Source: Tengunoibacter tsumagoiensis (GTDB lineage Bacteria > Chloroflexota > Ktedonobacteria > Ktedonobacterales > Ktedonobacteraceae). From it: a stretch of 64,000 nucleotides of DNA. Below are positions 55,681 through 63,968 of the stretch, in pieces. Under the pieces are notes generated by a model. The model searched no databases, was not told the origin of the DNA, and was given only the letters and a program-made list of their open reading frames with translations. The stretch's first letter is position 1, and every line of letters begins with the position of its first letter. Where the stretch lies: NCBI RefSeq assembly GCF_003967535.1, contig NZ_BIFR01000001.1, positions 735,493-799,492 on the forward strand. Reading direction: 5' to 3'. Made by a program: the position numbers and the translations under genes.

Positions 55681-56674
55681 GCAAAAGTTTGGTCTGGGGC
55701 GTGGGCTGGACGCTTTAATTTCCGGCGCTTCCGATGTGATGACGGCCCAGCAGGCTGCTCAAGCGGTAAATAGCCCGTTGCAGATGGTGCCGATTGAAAG
55801 TATTCTGCCTAATCCGCGCCAGCCACGCCGTATCTTTTTGGAGAATGACCCTCGCTTGCAGGAGCTAAGCGATTCAATTAAAGAACATGGTCTGCTCCAA
55901 CCTATTGTGGTCTTGCGTATGGACGAAACAGAGGAAGAGGCCAAAAAGAAGAGCCAGTCTGCTGCCAGCGGCTGGCTGGATGATGTTGCCCCCACGGCCA
56001 CAAGCTCTGTCTCGATTGTCAAATATCAGATCATTGCTGGCGAACGACGCTGGCGAGCCTCGCGACTGGCCGGCCTTAAAGAAGTTCCGGTGATTATCAA
56101 AGATGTGAATCCGCAGGAGATGTTTGAGCTGGCCCTGATTGAGAATATTCAGCGCGCCGATCTCAATCCTATCGAGGAGGCTCTGGCCTATCAGACGCTG
56201 GTTCAGGAGTTTGGTCTGACACAGGAGCAGGTCTCTAAACAGGTTGGGAAGGATCGCTCGACGATTACGAACTCTATTCGCTTATTGCAATTAGCCCCCA
56301 GGGTCCGCGATGCTCTGGTCAATCAGTCTCATGTCTTTACTGAGGGACATGCTCGCGCCCTGCTGAGCATTGCTCGCGAAGAGGATCAGGTGCATGCGAT
56401 GGAGCAGATTATTGCGCAACGTCTGAATGTACGCCAGGCCGAAGAGCTCGCCGCTCGCATCAAGACGGCCGAGAATGTTGAGGCCGCTATTGAACAGATC
56501 GGCAAGGCTCCTCAACGCGAGGAGGAGCTTGATGAGCTCGAAAGTAATTTCCGCTCTGCCCTGATGGTCAAGGTCGATCTCAAACGGAATGCCAAAGGCA
56601 AGGGAACGCTTGTCCTCCACTTTAATAATCAAGATGAGCTGGAAGCATTATATAATCGTCTGGTTAAAGAATAA
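55673..56674 (+). CDS. parB: Chromosome partitioning protein ParB (Spo0J)
   Basis: The GTG at 55673 follows GAGGAGG. The 333-residue protein has [19 protein letters not shown], the CTP-binding segment [22 protein letters not shown] and [21 protein letters not shown], and the helix-turn-helix [21 protein letters not shown]. An unusual insertion of about 35 residues (about 85-115, [19 protein letters not shown]...) splits the N-terminal region before the GERR motif. ParB loads at parS near oriC and recruits SMC. Confidence 0.95.
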   Translation: MAKQKFGLGRGLDALISGASDVMTAQQAAQAVNSPLQMVPIESILPNPRQPRRIFLENDPRLQELSDSIKEHGLLQPIVVLRMDETEEEAKKKSQSAASGWLDDVAPTATSSVSIVKYQIIAGERRWRASRLAGLKEVPVIIKDVNPQEMFELALIENIQRADLNPIEEALAYQTLVQEFGLTQEQVSKQVGKDRSTITNSIRLLQLAPRVRDALVNQSHVFTEGHARALLSIAREEDQVHAMEQIIAQRLNVRQAEELAARIKTAENVEAAIEQIGKAPQREEELDELESNFRSALMVKVDLKRNAKGKGTLVLHFNNQDELEALYNRLVKE

Positions 56675-56683
56675 TCTCCAAAA

Positions 56684-56723
56684 AGATCGCCACGGCCATC
56701 ATCCATCATGTCCGTGGCGATCT
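56684..56723 (+). terminator. Terminator-like hairpin after parB
   Basis: AGATCGCCACGG (56684-56695) pairs with CCGTGGCGATCT (56712-56723). The loop contains CCATCATCCATCATG, reminiscent of the R2 core that follows at 56733. No strong U-run. Confidence 0.65.
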
Positions 56724-56732
56724 CTCATACAA

Positions 56733-56800
56733 TAAAGCCCCTCATAAGCGATTTATCGTTCCAAGAAGGTAGGGCCCATCATTCATGATGGCCGTGGTAC
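56733..56800 (-). repeat. Repeat family R2, single copy in reverse orientation
   Basis: The reverse complement reads GGCCATCATGAATGATGGGCCCTACCTTCTTGG and then CGATAAATCGCTTATGAG, matching the units at 61002-61147 almost exactly. It sits between parB and the convergent secreted-protein gene. Confidence 0.8.
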
Positions 56801-56848
56801 CCCCCACCGCTTTGTGAGCCCCTCACGATGGCCGACATCCCCCTTTGT

Positions 56849-57802
56849 TTACTTCTTTTGATAGGGCGAGTATGGACTATAGAAGGCCAGAACATTAAAT
56901 GAAGCTCCATTAGGAACAGCACTTAGATCCTGATTGAAGATGGCCCATTGACTATTGTAGTACCAGACACCGATATTATGATTGTTGTAGACGCTATTGG
57001 GATAGTAGCTGGGTGTCGTAAAGACCAGGGCTTTCGGATTGTTATTGGTTACTGGATGGTTTAAGTAAGTCCAGTCGTAGACACTATTATTGGGGTCTGC
57101 TGTATGCCTGAAGGCTCCATAGACCTGGTAGGAAAAGACATACACATTGAAGCTTGCCCCAACGGGCATCGCAGCAAGATCTTGATTGAAGATCGACCAT
57201 TTTCCGCCATGATACCAGACACCAATGGGATGATTATCGTAGATTCCTCCAACCCCATTAGGATTCCAGTTGGGCGTCACAATAATGAGAGCACGAGGGT
57301 TGTTATTGCTCAGTCTGCTGCTAAAATCAGTAAAATTGGCAGCGATGTTTGATTGGGTTGCCGAGTGTACAAAGACGCCGGTATAGCTAGAGTTGGGAAG
57401 GGCATAAACATTGAAGGCTGCTCCATTAGGAATGGCCGTCAGATCTTGATTGAAGATGGCCCACTTCCCACCATGATACCAGACTCCAATGGGATGGTTA
57501 TCATAGATTCCGCCGCCACCATTGGGGTTCCAGTTTGGGGTCACAAAGACAATTGCCCTGGGGTTGTTATTGGTTACCGGATTATCAAGATCGGTCCAGT
57601 CATAAATGCTGTTGGATGGCGTTGCAGTATGAATGTAGACAATCGCACCACCACCACTGGCATGCGTGTCGCTCCTGGCCAGTGCTGCGGCTGGTGGAAG
57701 CAGTCCGCCTAGCGCAACCAGTGCCATCCCCAACACACCTACAAAACCCATTCGAGCGCATACGATGCGGAAAGCAGCACATACAGTCGCAAATCTGTTC
57801 AT
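56849..57802 (-). CDS. Secreted protein with three ~77-residue repeats
   Basis: The 317-residue protein has a signal peptide (hydrophobic GFVGVLGMALVALGGLLPPAAALA, residues about 19-42). Three repeats follow, each with HTATPSN(S)IYDWT..L, NNNP(R/K)A(I/L)(I/V)..TP(N/S), NHPIGVWYHGGKW(A/S)IFNQDL and A.P.GA.FNVY. The third is slightly divergent. The repeats are Asn-, Trp- and Tyr-rich and look like beta-strand modules; similar repeats occur in secreted proteins of soil bacteria. Ligand or function is unknown. Probably wall-associated or extracellular. Confidence 0.8.
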   Translation of the reverse strand: MNRFATVCAAFRIVCARMGFVGVLGMALVALGGLLPPAAALARSDTHASGGGAIVYIHTATPSNSIYDWTDLDNPVTNNNPRAIVFVTPNWNPNGGGGIYDNHPIGVWYHGGKWAIFNQDLTAIPNGAAFNVYALPNSSYTGVFVHSATQSNIAANFTDFSSRLSNNNPRALIIVTPNWNPNGVGGIYDNHPIGVWYHGGKWSIFNQDLAAMPVGASFNVYVFSYQVYGAFRHTADPNNSVYDWTYLNHPVTNNNPKALVFTTPSYYPNSVYNNHNIGVWYYNSQWAIFNQDLSAVPNGASFNVLAFYSPYSPYQKK

Positions 57803-58061
57803 CTCACTCCTTTAATACCGATTCAATCGATAAAGAATGCATAATCTTTTTTGCCCGCGTTTCTGCTACAAGGCCTACGTTTATAGAGGAGATTTAGACC
57901 TCTACTTTACAGTATAAGTGTGGCTACTAACGATCGTGATCAATGTGCACGTTATTTGTCTGCACCTGTCCTCAAAGGAGTGCCAGATCCGTTGAATAGA
58001 TAGAAGGATCTCAGATGTATATTGTTTCGTAGTGTTTCCAGGAAGTTGAAAGGATTAGCCT

Positions 58062-58607
58062 ATGCCTGATCAGAACCTTCATGCGGTCATCCGCACCTAT
58101 TTAGAGCGTGCTAACGAGCAGGCTAAAAGCCATACGACTGAACACTTTATTGAGCTAGATTCTGTGCAATTTCTGCGTGAGCGGCTGGCACCAGGGTATT
58201 GTTTAGAGTTAATTGAATATGCCTATCAAGATGGGGGGAAGCGTCAGGATAGTGTGCTGTTAACGCAGGACGCGCAGGGGCGTCTCAATGTCTTAAGCGG
58301 GGGAGCGCAACATGTCGATGAGGTGCCCATTATCTTTAATCGTGCGAATCGGCAGGATACTCCGTTTTTACGCCTGGGCTGGCAGACCTGGCCCAATGGA
58401 CCATTTTGCGCCCGAGGGGCTGTCATTGAAAAGGGTTTTGAAGTCACCCGGGTGCGCCTGATCGATGCGAATGGATCTCATCTGGAATCAGATGTGCAGA
58501 ATCATCTTGTCCTGTTCCTCTCTGAACAGGTGCTGACACCTCCTTTTACCATTGAGTTTTATAATCGAGCCGGGGAGATTATTGGCATTGAGGTTACCCG
58601 CCAGTAA
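58062..58607 (+). CDS. Hypothetical protein
   Basis: The 181-residue protein begins at an ATG about 14 nt after GAAAGGA. It is soluble, mixed alpha/beta in appearance, with no signal or membrane segment. No family was recognised. It is monocistronic and ends before a hairpin at 58632-58652. Confidence 0.65.
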   Translation: MPDQNLHAVIRTYLERANEQAKSHTTEHFIELDSVQFLRERLAPGYCLELIEYAYQDGGKRQDSVLLTQDAQGRLNVLSGGAQHVDEVPIIFNRANRQDTPFLRLGWQTWPNGPFCARGAVIEKGFEVTRVRLIDANGSHLESDVQNHLVLFLSEQVLTPPFTIEFYNRAGEIIGIEVTRQ

Positions 58608-58631
58608 GGTTATACAACGGCTCACGATGTA

Positions 58632-58652
58632 AGACGGCTCTCATAGCCGTCT
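58632..58652. terminator. Hairpin between convergent genes
   Basis: AGACGGCT (58632-58639) pairs with AGCCGTCT (58645-58652) over a 5-nt loop, located between the convergent hypothetical and PPOX genes. Confidence 0.6.
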
Positions 58653-58720
58653 CTAATCCAATCTCTGGTGGCGGACAGCCCCATGAACGCTTTCATAGAG
58701 ACCAGTGAGCTTCAGGGGGG

Positions 58721-59116
58721 TCAGCCCATGGCCGTAAAGTGTTCTGGTTTGATGGTCACAATGATGCCCTGATCAGTGGGCTGGCGATAGGGGTAGACAT
58801 CCAGGCCCATATATCTTTTGGCCATGGCATTTACAAAATGGTTATCGGTATCATCCTCTATCTTTATCACTTTGCCACGCAATTCGAGGTAGTGGTAGGC
58901 ATTCTCAGGATCAAGGATGGAGAGCGCGACGCGTGGCTCCCTCTGGAGGTTATGAAATTTCTGGCCTTTGCGCGTATGCCCAAAGCGAAGATAGGTACCA
59001 TCCCAATCAAACCAGACAGGGCTGGATTGGGGCGAGCCATCAGGACCCACGGTGGCAATGTGAGCAAAGGCGACTGACTTCAAAATATTTTGATGCTGTT
59101 CAGGAATAAGTCCCAT
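58721..59116 (-). CDS. PPOX class F420-dependent oxidoreductase-like protein
   Basis: The 131-residue protein has a split-barrel flavin-binding fold: AFAHIATVGPDGSPQSSPVWFDWDG, LRFGHTRKGQKFHNLQREPRVALSI and YLELRGKVIKIEDD. This pattern matches Rv1155-like enzymes that reduce substrates with F420H2 or bind flavin. Substrate is unknown. Its presence hints at coenzyme F420 use by the host. Confidence 0.85.
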   Translation of the reverse strand: MGLIPEQHQNILKSVAFAHIATVGPDGSPQSSPVWFDWDGTYLRFGHTRKGQKFHNLQREPRVALSILDPENAYHYLELRGKVIKIEDDTDNHFVNAMAKRYMGLDVYPYRQPTDQGIIVTIKPEHFTAMG

Positions 59117-59280
59117 GTTTTACCTCCCATGCATACGATAGGATCATTTTGTGGCGGACCACTCTCTTCATTCTATGTCTCCCCAGTCAAATTATCTTCA
59201 TCGTTCTAGCATCCTCAAAAGGAAGGTGTCAAGCTCAGTCTTTCGTCTTTCGTTTTTCGTGTAATAAGTGTTACCATTTG

Positions 59281-59485
59281 CGCAGAAGCAGAAGTAGAAG
59301 CGCCTATGAGCCAGGAAGGGGGCGAGAGGCGAGTCGGGAAGCTCAGCGGGACGCGACTGCGGTCTGGTCCGTGTCCTGGGGGACAATGAATTGAAGGGAT
59401 CAATTTATGAGGCTGACGACAGAGGCCAGACCGCAGTCGCGCCCGAAAAATAAGATCATAATATTATTTGCATCTTCTTCGCGAT
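59281..59485 (+). repeat. ~200-bp hairpin repeat family R1, copy 3
   Basis: The left arm (about 59347-59374) pairs with the right arm at about 59419-59445. The shorter loop holds CAATGAATTGA and TCAATTTATG. The left flank (CAGAAG..., AGCCAGGAAGGGGGCGAGAGG) and the right flank (CGCGAAGAAG on the minus strand) are the reverse-complement counterparts of the flanks of copy 1. Confidence 0.83.
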
Positions 59486-59690
59486 GCTTCCTTCTGCGAG
59501 AACTTTTCCCGCACCAGAGGATAAACCTGGAACTGGAATCCCTGAAAAGAGAGCCAGAATGGCACAACTTTTCAGGTCAGTAATGCGTTTCTTTGAGTGT
59601 AGCTGGTAGTAAAAGATTAAGATCAATTGATAGTGTTGACAATAGTGTAGAGGTCACGAAATGATCTAGCAGAAAGAAGCGTGAAGGATT

Positions 59691-60917
59691 ATGCAAAAGA
59701 TGGCTAAGCGTCAGCTTACTGTGTTGCCGATGATCTGGCGTCTACTAATGTGGTTGCTTAGCGCGTCTTTATTAGCCGTATTAACGGCCTGTGGCACTGA
59801 TCCAGGGGTTGGCACTGGCCTGCCGACCTCTACTCCTGAGAGTACCGGGACGATCAGTGTGGCAACTGCGACGCCAGTGCCGGGCAGGGCCGCCATTCCC
59901 TTGACCTCTATTCGTATGCTCAATGCTACAAGTGGTTGGGCTTTAAGCGAGACAGATATCTTGAAGACGCAGGATGGAGGCCTGCACTGGAAATCTTTGA
60001 GGCAGATTCAAGTTGGTGGCCTGGATGCACAGCCCCAGGGAGCTTTTATGGATAGTAACCATGCCTGGGTGGCCTATCATGACGCGCAGGGCCCCAATGG
60101 AACCTTTACCATTCTACGTACAACTGATGGGGGCGCAAGTTGGCAGAACAGTAACATCAGCTCTGCGTTAGATGGCATCAGCACGCCACACTTCGTCAAT
60201 ACTCAGTGGGGTTGGATTGAGGCCTATCACTTTCAGGGCATGCACCATACCAGCGGCGAACTTTTCCGCACCAATGATGGTGGAGTCAGCTGGAGCCTGA
60301 TAGCCAATACCGACGCGCAGCCCCAGACGGGTCTCACCAATGGCGGCAACGGTCTCTCATTTAAAGATACCCAGAATGGCTGGATTACTGGTGAGATTCC
60401 ATCCAGTAGAGCCTTTTTAGAGACGACAGGTAATGGTGGCGATGCCTGGCACGCGCAGTCTTTGCCTATTCCTGATGGGCTTACCAGCGAGTCGGTTGGA
60501 GATACGATTACCACGCCTCCAGTCTTTTTTGGCAATGATGGCCTGTTGCCCGTCTCGCTCTTCTCAAATGAGACAGATTTTGACATGTATATTACCCATG
60601 ATGGTGGACGCACATGGGCTGCTCAGCCCCTTGCCAGATTAGATATGAATCAAAATGGCGATGCTAGCATTGATAATATCTATGTGTTGACTATGAATCA
60701 AAGCTGGATGAATGCCAAAACCGGCTTCTATGGCTCAACCGATGGCGGAAAGACCTGGCATCACCTTTCGGATCTGCCACAGCCCATTGGTAAGATGAGC
60801 TTTGTCGATGCCACTCATGGATGGGCAATTGGTACGCGGAGCAACAAAAATCCTCTGTTGTTAGCTACGAGCGATGGTGGAAAGACCTGGCAACAGATGA
60901 ATTACACCTTACAATAA
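59691..60917 (+). CDS. BNR/Ycf48-like repeat lipoprotein
   Basis: The ATG at 59691 follows GAAGGA. The 408-residue protein has a lipoprotein signal with lipobox LTAC (C about residue 34), then a Thr/Pro linker and about six BNR/Asp-box turns: TQDGGLHWKSL, TTDGGASWQNS, TNDGGVSWSLI, THDGGRTWAAQ, STDGGKTWHHL and TSDGGKTWQQM. This predicts a beta-propeller on the outer face of the membrane, similar to Ycf48/HCF136-type folds. Function unknown; binding of sugars or a membrane complex is possible. Confidence 0.87.
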   Translation: MQKMAKRQLTVLPMIWRLLMWLLSASLLAVLTACGTDPGVGTGLPTSTPESTGTISVATATPVPGRAAIPLTSIRMLNATSGWALSETDILKTQDGGLHWKSLRQIQVGGLDAQPQGAFMDSNHAWVAYHDAQGPNGTFTILRTTDGGASWQNSNISSALDGISTPHFVNTQWGWIEAYHFQGMHHTSGELFRTNDGGVSWSLIANTDAQPQTGLTNGGNGLSFKDTQNGWITGEIPSSRAFLETTGNGGDAWHAQSLPIPDGLTSESVGDTITTPPVFFGNDGLLPVSLFSNETDFDMYITHDGGRTWAAQPLARLDMNQNGDASIDNIYVLTMNQSWMNAKTGFYGSTDGGKTWHHLSDLPQPIGKMSFVDATHGWAIGTRSNKNPLLLATSDGGKTWQQMNYTLQ

Positions 60918-60919
60918 GA

Positions 60920-61147
60920 GGGTCCGGCGGCCATTATGATGGGTGCCACAAAGCGGAGGTTGGTCCGGCGGCCATCATGATGGGTGCCACAAAGCGGAGG
61001 CGGGTACGGCGGCCATCATGAATGATGGGCCCTACCTTCTTGGAGCGATAAATCGCTTATGAGAGGTGCCACAAAGCGGAGGTGGGTACGGCGGCCATCA
61101 TGAATGATGGGCCCTACCTTCTTGGAGCGATAAATCGCTTATGATGG
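60920..61147 (+). repeat. Repeat family R2 array: two 41-bp units then 82-bp and partial 82-bp units
   Basis: Units at 60920-60960 and 60961-61001 are 41 bp. The unit at 61002-61083 is 82 bp because a segment from AATGATGGGCCCTACC to CGATAAATCGCTTATGAG is present. A fourth unit starts at 61084 and breaks off near 61147. All begin GG(T/G)(C/A)CGGCGGCCAT. The array lies between the BNR lipoprotein and kinase genes. Confidence 0.85.
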
Positions 61148-61265
61148 GTGAGAACGCGCCCTCTTGCCATCTCACCCATTTTTGTCTGAAGCGGAGACCG
61201 TCGTTCATGAATCCATCCACACTTAATTGAGCGTATAAAAATTAAAGTGCATGGATGAGGTGACG

Positions 61266-62102
61266 ATGAGCGATCGTACAGGTCAAATAATGGGCAATTA
61301 TCGATTGTTGCGCCTATTGGGTCAGGGTGGTTACGCTGAAGTCTATCTGGGTGAACATCTTTATCTGCCAATGCAAGCAGCCATCAAAATAGTACATGGT
61401 CAGATTGAGGCCGGTGAGCTAGAGAGCTTTAAACGAGAGGCGAAAACCATTGCCATTCTCAAACATCCTCACATCCTCCGTATCTTTGATTTTGACTTTG
61501 CAGGGCTCACTCCTTTTATTGTGATGGACTATATTCCTCATGGCACCCTGCGTGATCGCTACCCCCTGGGCAGTATCATGCCATTGCCGCTCCTTGTGAA
61601 GTACGTCAAACAGATCGGTTCGGCGCTCCACTATGCACATCAACAGCGCTTCATCCATCAGGATGTGAAACCAGAAAATATCTTGCTTGAAAACGAACAG
61701 AATGTCATCCTTAGTGATTTTGGCTTTGCGACCCTGGTCCATAATACGGCCTCCTTACCGATCCAGAATGCGTTGGGGACAGTGCAATATATGGCCCCGG
61801 AGCAGATCCAGGGAAAGCCACGGCCAGCTAGCGACCAGTACGCATTATCCCTCATGGTCTATGAGTGGCTCTGCGGCACCAGGCCCTTTAAAAGCCGCTC
61901 CTTTAACGATCTTATGCTAAGCCAGCTTAAACAGGTGCCACCAACCCTGCGTAGCCAGGGGGCCCGCATTCCTCAGGCAGTTGAACAGGTTGTCCTGACT
62001 GCCCTTTCCAAAGAGCCTCATCAGCGTTTCTCCAACATTCAGGCCTTCGTCAATGCTCTTGAGCAGGCCGCCATGGGTACCCCACTAATAAGAAAAAGTT
62101 GA
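61266..62102 (+). CDS. Ser/Thr protein kinase (single-domain, non-RD type)
   Basis: The ATG at 61266 has GAGGTG at 5 nt and is preferred to the ATG at 61251, which has none. The 278-residue protein is one kinase domain: LLGQGGYAEVYLG, AAIKIVHG, the loop FIHQDVKPENILLE and LSDFGFATL, with GTVQYMAPEQIQG. Catalytic residues are present but HRD reads HQD, so it is a non-RD kinase. No membrane helix or sensor domain is attached, so it is cytoplasmic. Confidence 0.9.
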   Translation: MSDRTGQIMGNYRLLRLLGQGGYAEVYLGEHLYLPMQAAIKIVHGQIEAGELESFKREAKTIAILKHPHILRIFDFDFAGLTPFIVMDYIPHGTLRDRYPLGSIMPLPLLVKYVKQIGSALHYAHQQRFIHQDVKPENILLENEQNVILSDFGFATLVHNTASLPIQNALGTVQYMAPEQIQGKPRPASDQYALSLMVYEWLCGTRPFKSRSFNDLMLSQLKQVPPTLRSQGARIPQAVEQVVLTALSKEPHQRFSNIQAFVNALEQAAMGTPLIRKS

Positions 62103-62128
62103 CTCCCCTGCATAGAAAGCTTGCCAGC

Positions 62129-62206
62129 CCCTTGCCAGAGCATACTACACCAGACCCTTGCCAGAGCATACTACACCAGACCCTTGCCAGAGCATACTAC
62201 AATAGT
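62129..62206 (+). repeat. Three 26-bp tandem repeats
   Basis: CCCTTGCCAGAGCATACTAC repeats at 62129, 62155 and 62181 with a 26-bp period; the last unit diverges at its end. The array ends about 22 nt before the ribosome site of the AhpD-like gene, so it is in that gene's leader or promoter region. Confidence 0.85.
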
Positions 62207-62244
62207 AGCACCAGACACATCCAATCTAAGGAGCAAGCGAAGTC

Positions 62245-62748
62245 ATGCCACGGATTCAGCCCGACGACTCCATACCTATTCCTGAAGATGCAAGCTTTGC
62301 TACAATGGGCACACTCTTTCAGACCATGAGTAGCCGCCCTGAGATCATGCAGCAGACGATGAAACTGCTGGAGACTGTCATGAGGAGTGGCACAGTTGAG
62401 ATCAAGCTCAAAGAACTTCTCGCCATCCGCGTCTCGCAGGTAAATCACTGTTTTTATTGAATGAGCGCACATACTGCCTTGGCAAGGCAGTTCGGCGTAA
62501 GTGAAGAGCTGCTCGATGCACTCTATCACATTGATGAACAGCACCAGCTCTTTTCTGATCGTGAACTGGTGGCGCTGCGCTATGCAGAATTGATGACCAC
62601 AAGCGCACGCGATATAAGCGAGAACATATGGGATGAGCTTAGAGCCAACTTTGATGATGGCGAGATCGTTGAGCTATCTTCCGTAATCGGGCTCTTCAAT
62701 TTCTTTAATCGCTATGCAGATGCCCTGGAATTGCATCAAAAAAGCTGA
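62245..62748 (+). CDS. AhpD-like/carboxymuconolactone decarboxylase family protein with in-frame UGA; candidate selenoprotein (CxxU)
   Basis: AAGGAG lies 11 nt before the ATG. Residues 1-71 match the first half of the family (LKELLAIRVSQVNHCFY). After a TGA at 62458-62460 the same frame continues at once with MSAHTALARQFGVSEELLDAL to a normal end near HQKS. The family motif is CxxCxxxH, so the TGA falls exactly on the second redox cysteine (codon 72). Downstream, ACTGCCTT (62473-62480), loop GGC and AAGGCAGT (62484-62491) form a hairpin whose loop is 20 nt from the TGA and begins with G, matching the described bacterial SECIS rules. No other lesion is seen in 168 codons. The alternative is a nonsense mutation or two separate pieces with restart at the adjacent ATG. 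Sec-encoding genes are not in the window. Confidence 0.75.
62473..62491 (+). promoter_or_regulatory. Candidate bacterial SECIS hairpin
   Basis: An 8-bp perfect stem with a 3-nt GGC loop begins 12 nt after the in-frame TGA, and the apical loop is 20 nt away, inside the 16-37 nt range described for bacterial SECIS elements. The stem uses an AGG arginine codon, uncommon in neighbouring genes where CGC and CGT dominate, which suggests pairing may be selected. Confidence 0.6.
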
Positions 62749-62764
62749 TTTAGCAATTCTCCCC

Positions 62765-62793
62765 TTGACAAGAAACCGGTTTCCGGCTACACT
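62765..62793 (+). promoter_or_regulatory. Promoter of the LacI-family gene
   Basis: TTGACA (62765-62770), a 17-nt spacer and TACACT (62788-62793) give a consensus-like promoter. The spacer contains the palindrome GAAACCGGTTTC, placing an operator between the two boxes. Confidence 0.8.
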
Positions 62794-62817
62794 ATGCATA
62801 TGCAGAAACTGGTTTCT
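62772..62817. promoter_or_regulatory. Paired LacI-type operators
   Basis: GAAACCGGTTTC (62772-62783) and AGAAACTGGTTTCT (62804-62817) are palindromes with a central CG or TG, as typical of LacI/GalR sites. Their centres are 33 bp apart (about three turns). One sits in the promoter spacer and the other downstream of the -10 box, which points to autorepression. Confidence 0.75.
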
Positions 62818-62870
62818 AAGAGGCGAAACCGGGCTCCTGGAAATCATTAGAAGTAGCGAGGCATCCGACA

Positions 62871-63968
62871 CTGAACGAGAAAAAACTGACCATTCAAGAC
62901 ATAGCGCGGCTAGCAAATGTCTCCAAAGCGACTGTTTCGCGGGTTCTCAATAGCAATGCCAGTGTCGATGCGGTCTTACGTGAGCGCGTATTACAGGTTA
63001 TTAAAGAACAGAACTTTGTGCCAAGCATTAATGCCCAGGGTCTCAATGGTCGTAGCCAATTGCTTGGTATTTTAATGCCACGCTATCTCTGGCCTGCTTT
63101 GCAAGAGATAACGTGGGCGATTGCAGATTATATAACCAATGAGACGCGCTACGAAATTATTTTTTATAGCTGCTCCAATGATAATGGGGATGGTTATACG
63201 CGAGTGCTGGATCAGATTGTTAGCACAAACCTTGTTGCCGGTCTGATCGCTACTCTGTATGATCAATCACCTGAGCATCTGGTTGAACTTTATGAGCAGG
63301 GGCTCCCCGTTGTTTTATTGGACACAATTGGCTTGCAGACCAACTTACCGACGGTCTGTGCGGATCACTATAGTGGAGCCTACGAAGGAGTGAGGTATCT
63401 GCTTGAGTCAGGTCATCGGCGCATCGGGTATATTCAAGGAACGGCCCATTGGAAATGTTCCCATGATCGCTATCGAGCCTATTGTGATGCTCTGGCCTCT
63501 TATGGATTGCAGCCAGACCCGGAGCTGTTTCAGCAGGCGGAATATACTCCAAAATCAGGAGAAGTGGCCGCAAGAGCTTTGCTTACGTTGGAAGATCGAC
63601 CAACGGCAATCTTTGCCACTAACGATGATATGGCCTCGTCTGCCATTATGGTGGCTCAGGAGCTCCATCTGCATGTGCCAGAGGATATTTCAATCCTTGG
63701 CTTTAACGATGATCCTGTCCCATTTGTGCGTTCAATGCTTACGACAGTCCATCAACCCTTCAGTACGATGGCCCGTTGTGCGGCTGAACTATTGGTCTCA
63801 CAGATCCAGACGCAGTATCGGTTTTCGGATGAATTGCAACGGATTCTTCAAATGACAACACGTCCAACGTTCGCACGTGAATTAGGAGAACTGCCAATGC
63901 CCTTTTCGCTTCAATTTCCAACCCATCTTGTTACACGAACAACAAGTGCTCGCAGAACTGCGACCTGA
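62871..63968 (+). CDS. LacI family transcriptional regulator (probable CTG start)
   Basis: The first ATG/GTG/TTG start in frame, GTG 63018, would remove the DNA-binding domain. The frame is open back to a TAA at 62817, and just before the GTG encodes a complete LacI helix-turn-helix, LTIQDIARLANVSKATVSRVLN. The best start is CTG at 62871, with GAGG 9 nt upstream. The product would be 365 residues, normal for the family. The effector domain shows LLGILMPRY, VVLLDTIG, SGAYEGVRYLLESGHRRIGYI, AIFATNDDMA and ISILGFNDDPVPF. It binds sugars or related ligands and likely represses its own promoter through two operators. Target genes probably lie to the right, outside the window. Confidence 0.85.
   Translation: MNEKKLTIQDIARLANVSKATVSRVLNSNASVDAVLRERVLQVIKEQNFVPSINAQGLNGRSQLLGILMPRYLWPALQEITWAIADYITNETRYEIIFYSCSNDNGDGYTRVLDQIVSTNLVAGLIATLYDQSPEHLVELYEQGLPVVLLDTIGLQTNLPTVCADHYSGAYEGVRYLLESGHRRIGYIQGTAHWKCSHDRYRAYCDALASYGLQPDPELFQQAEYTPKSGEVAARALLTLEDRPTAIFATNDDMASSAIMVAQELHLHVPEDISILGFNDDPVPFVRSMLTTVHQPFSTMARCAAELLVSQIQTQYRFSDELQRILQMTTRPTFARELGELPMPFSLQFPTHLVTRTTSARRTAT

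Noticed and set aside
60920-61147. CRISPR-like array of palindromic units
   Set aside because: Units are contiguous and related to dispersed R2 intergenic repeats; there are no unique spacers.
62129-62206. CRISPR-like short repeat array
   Set aside because: The 26-bp units are directly tandem with no spacers, and no cas gene is present.
62461-62748. Second half of the AhpD-like gene as an independent 95-residue gene
   Set aside because: Its ATG follows the TGA directly without its own ribosome site, and it begins in the middle of the conserved motif; a read-through or damaged single gene fits better.
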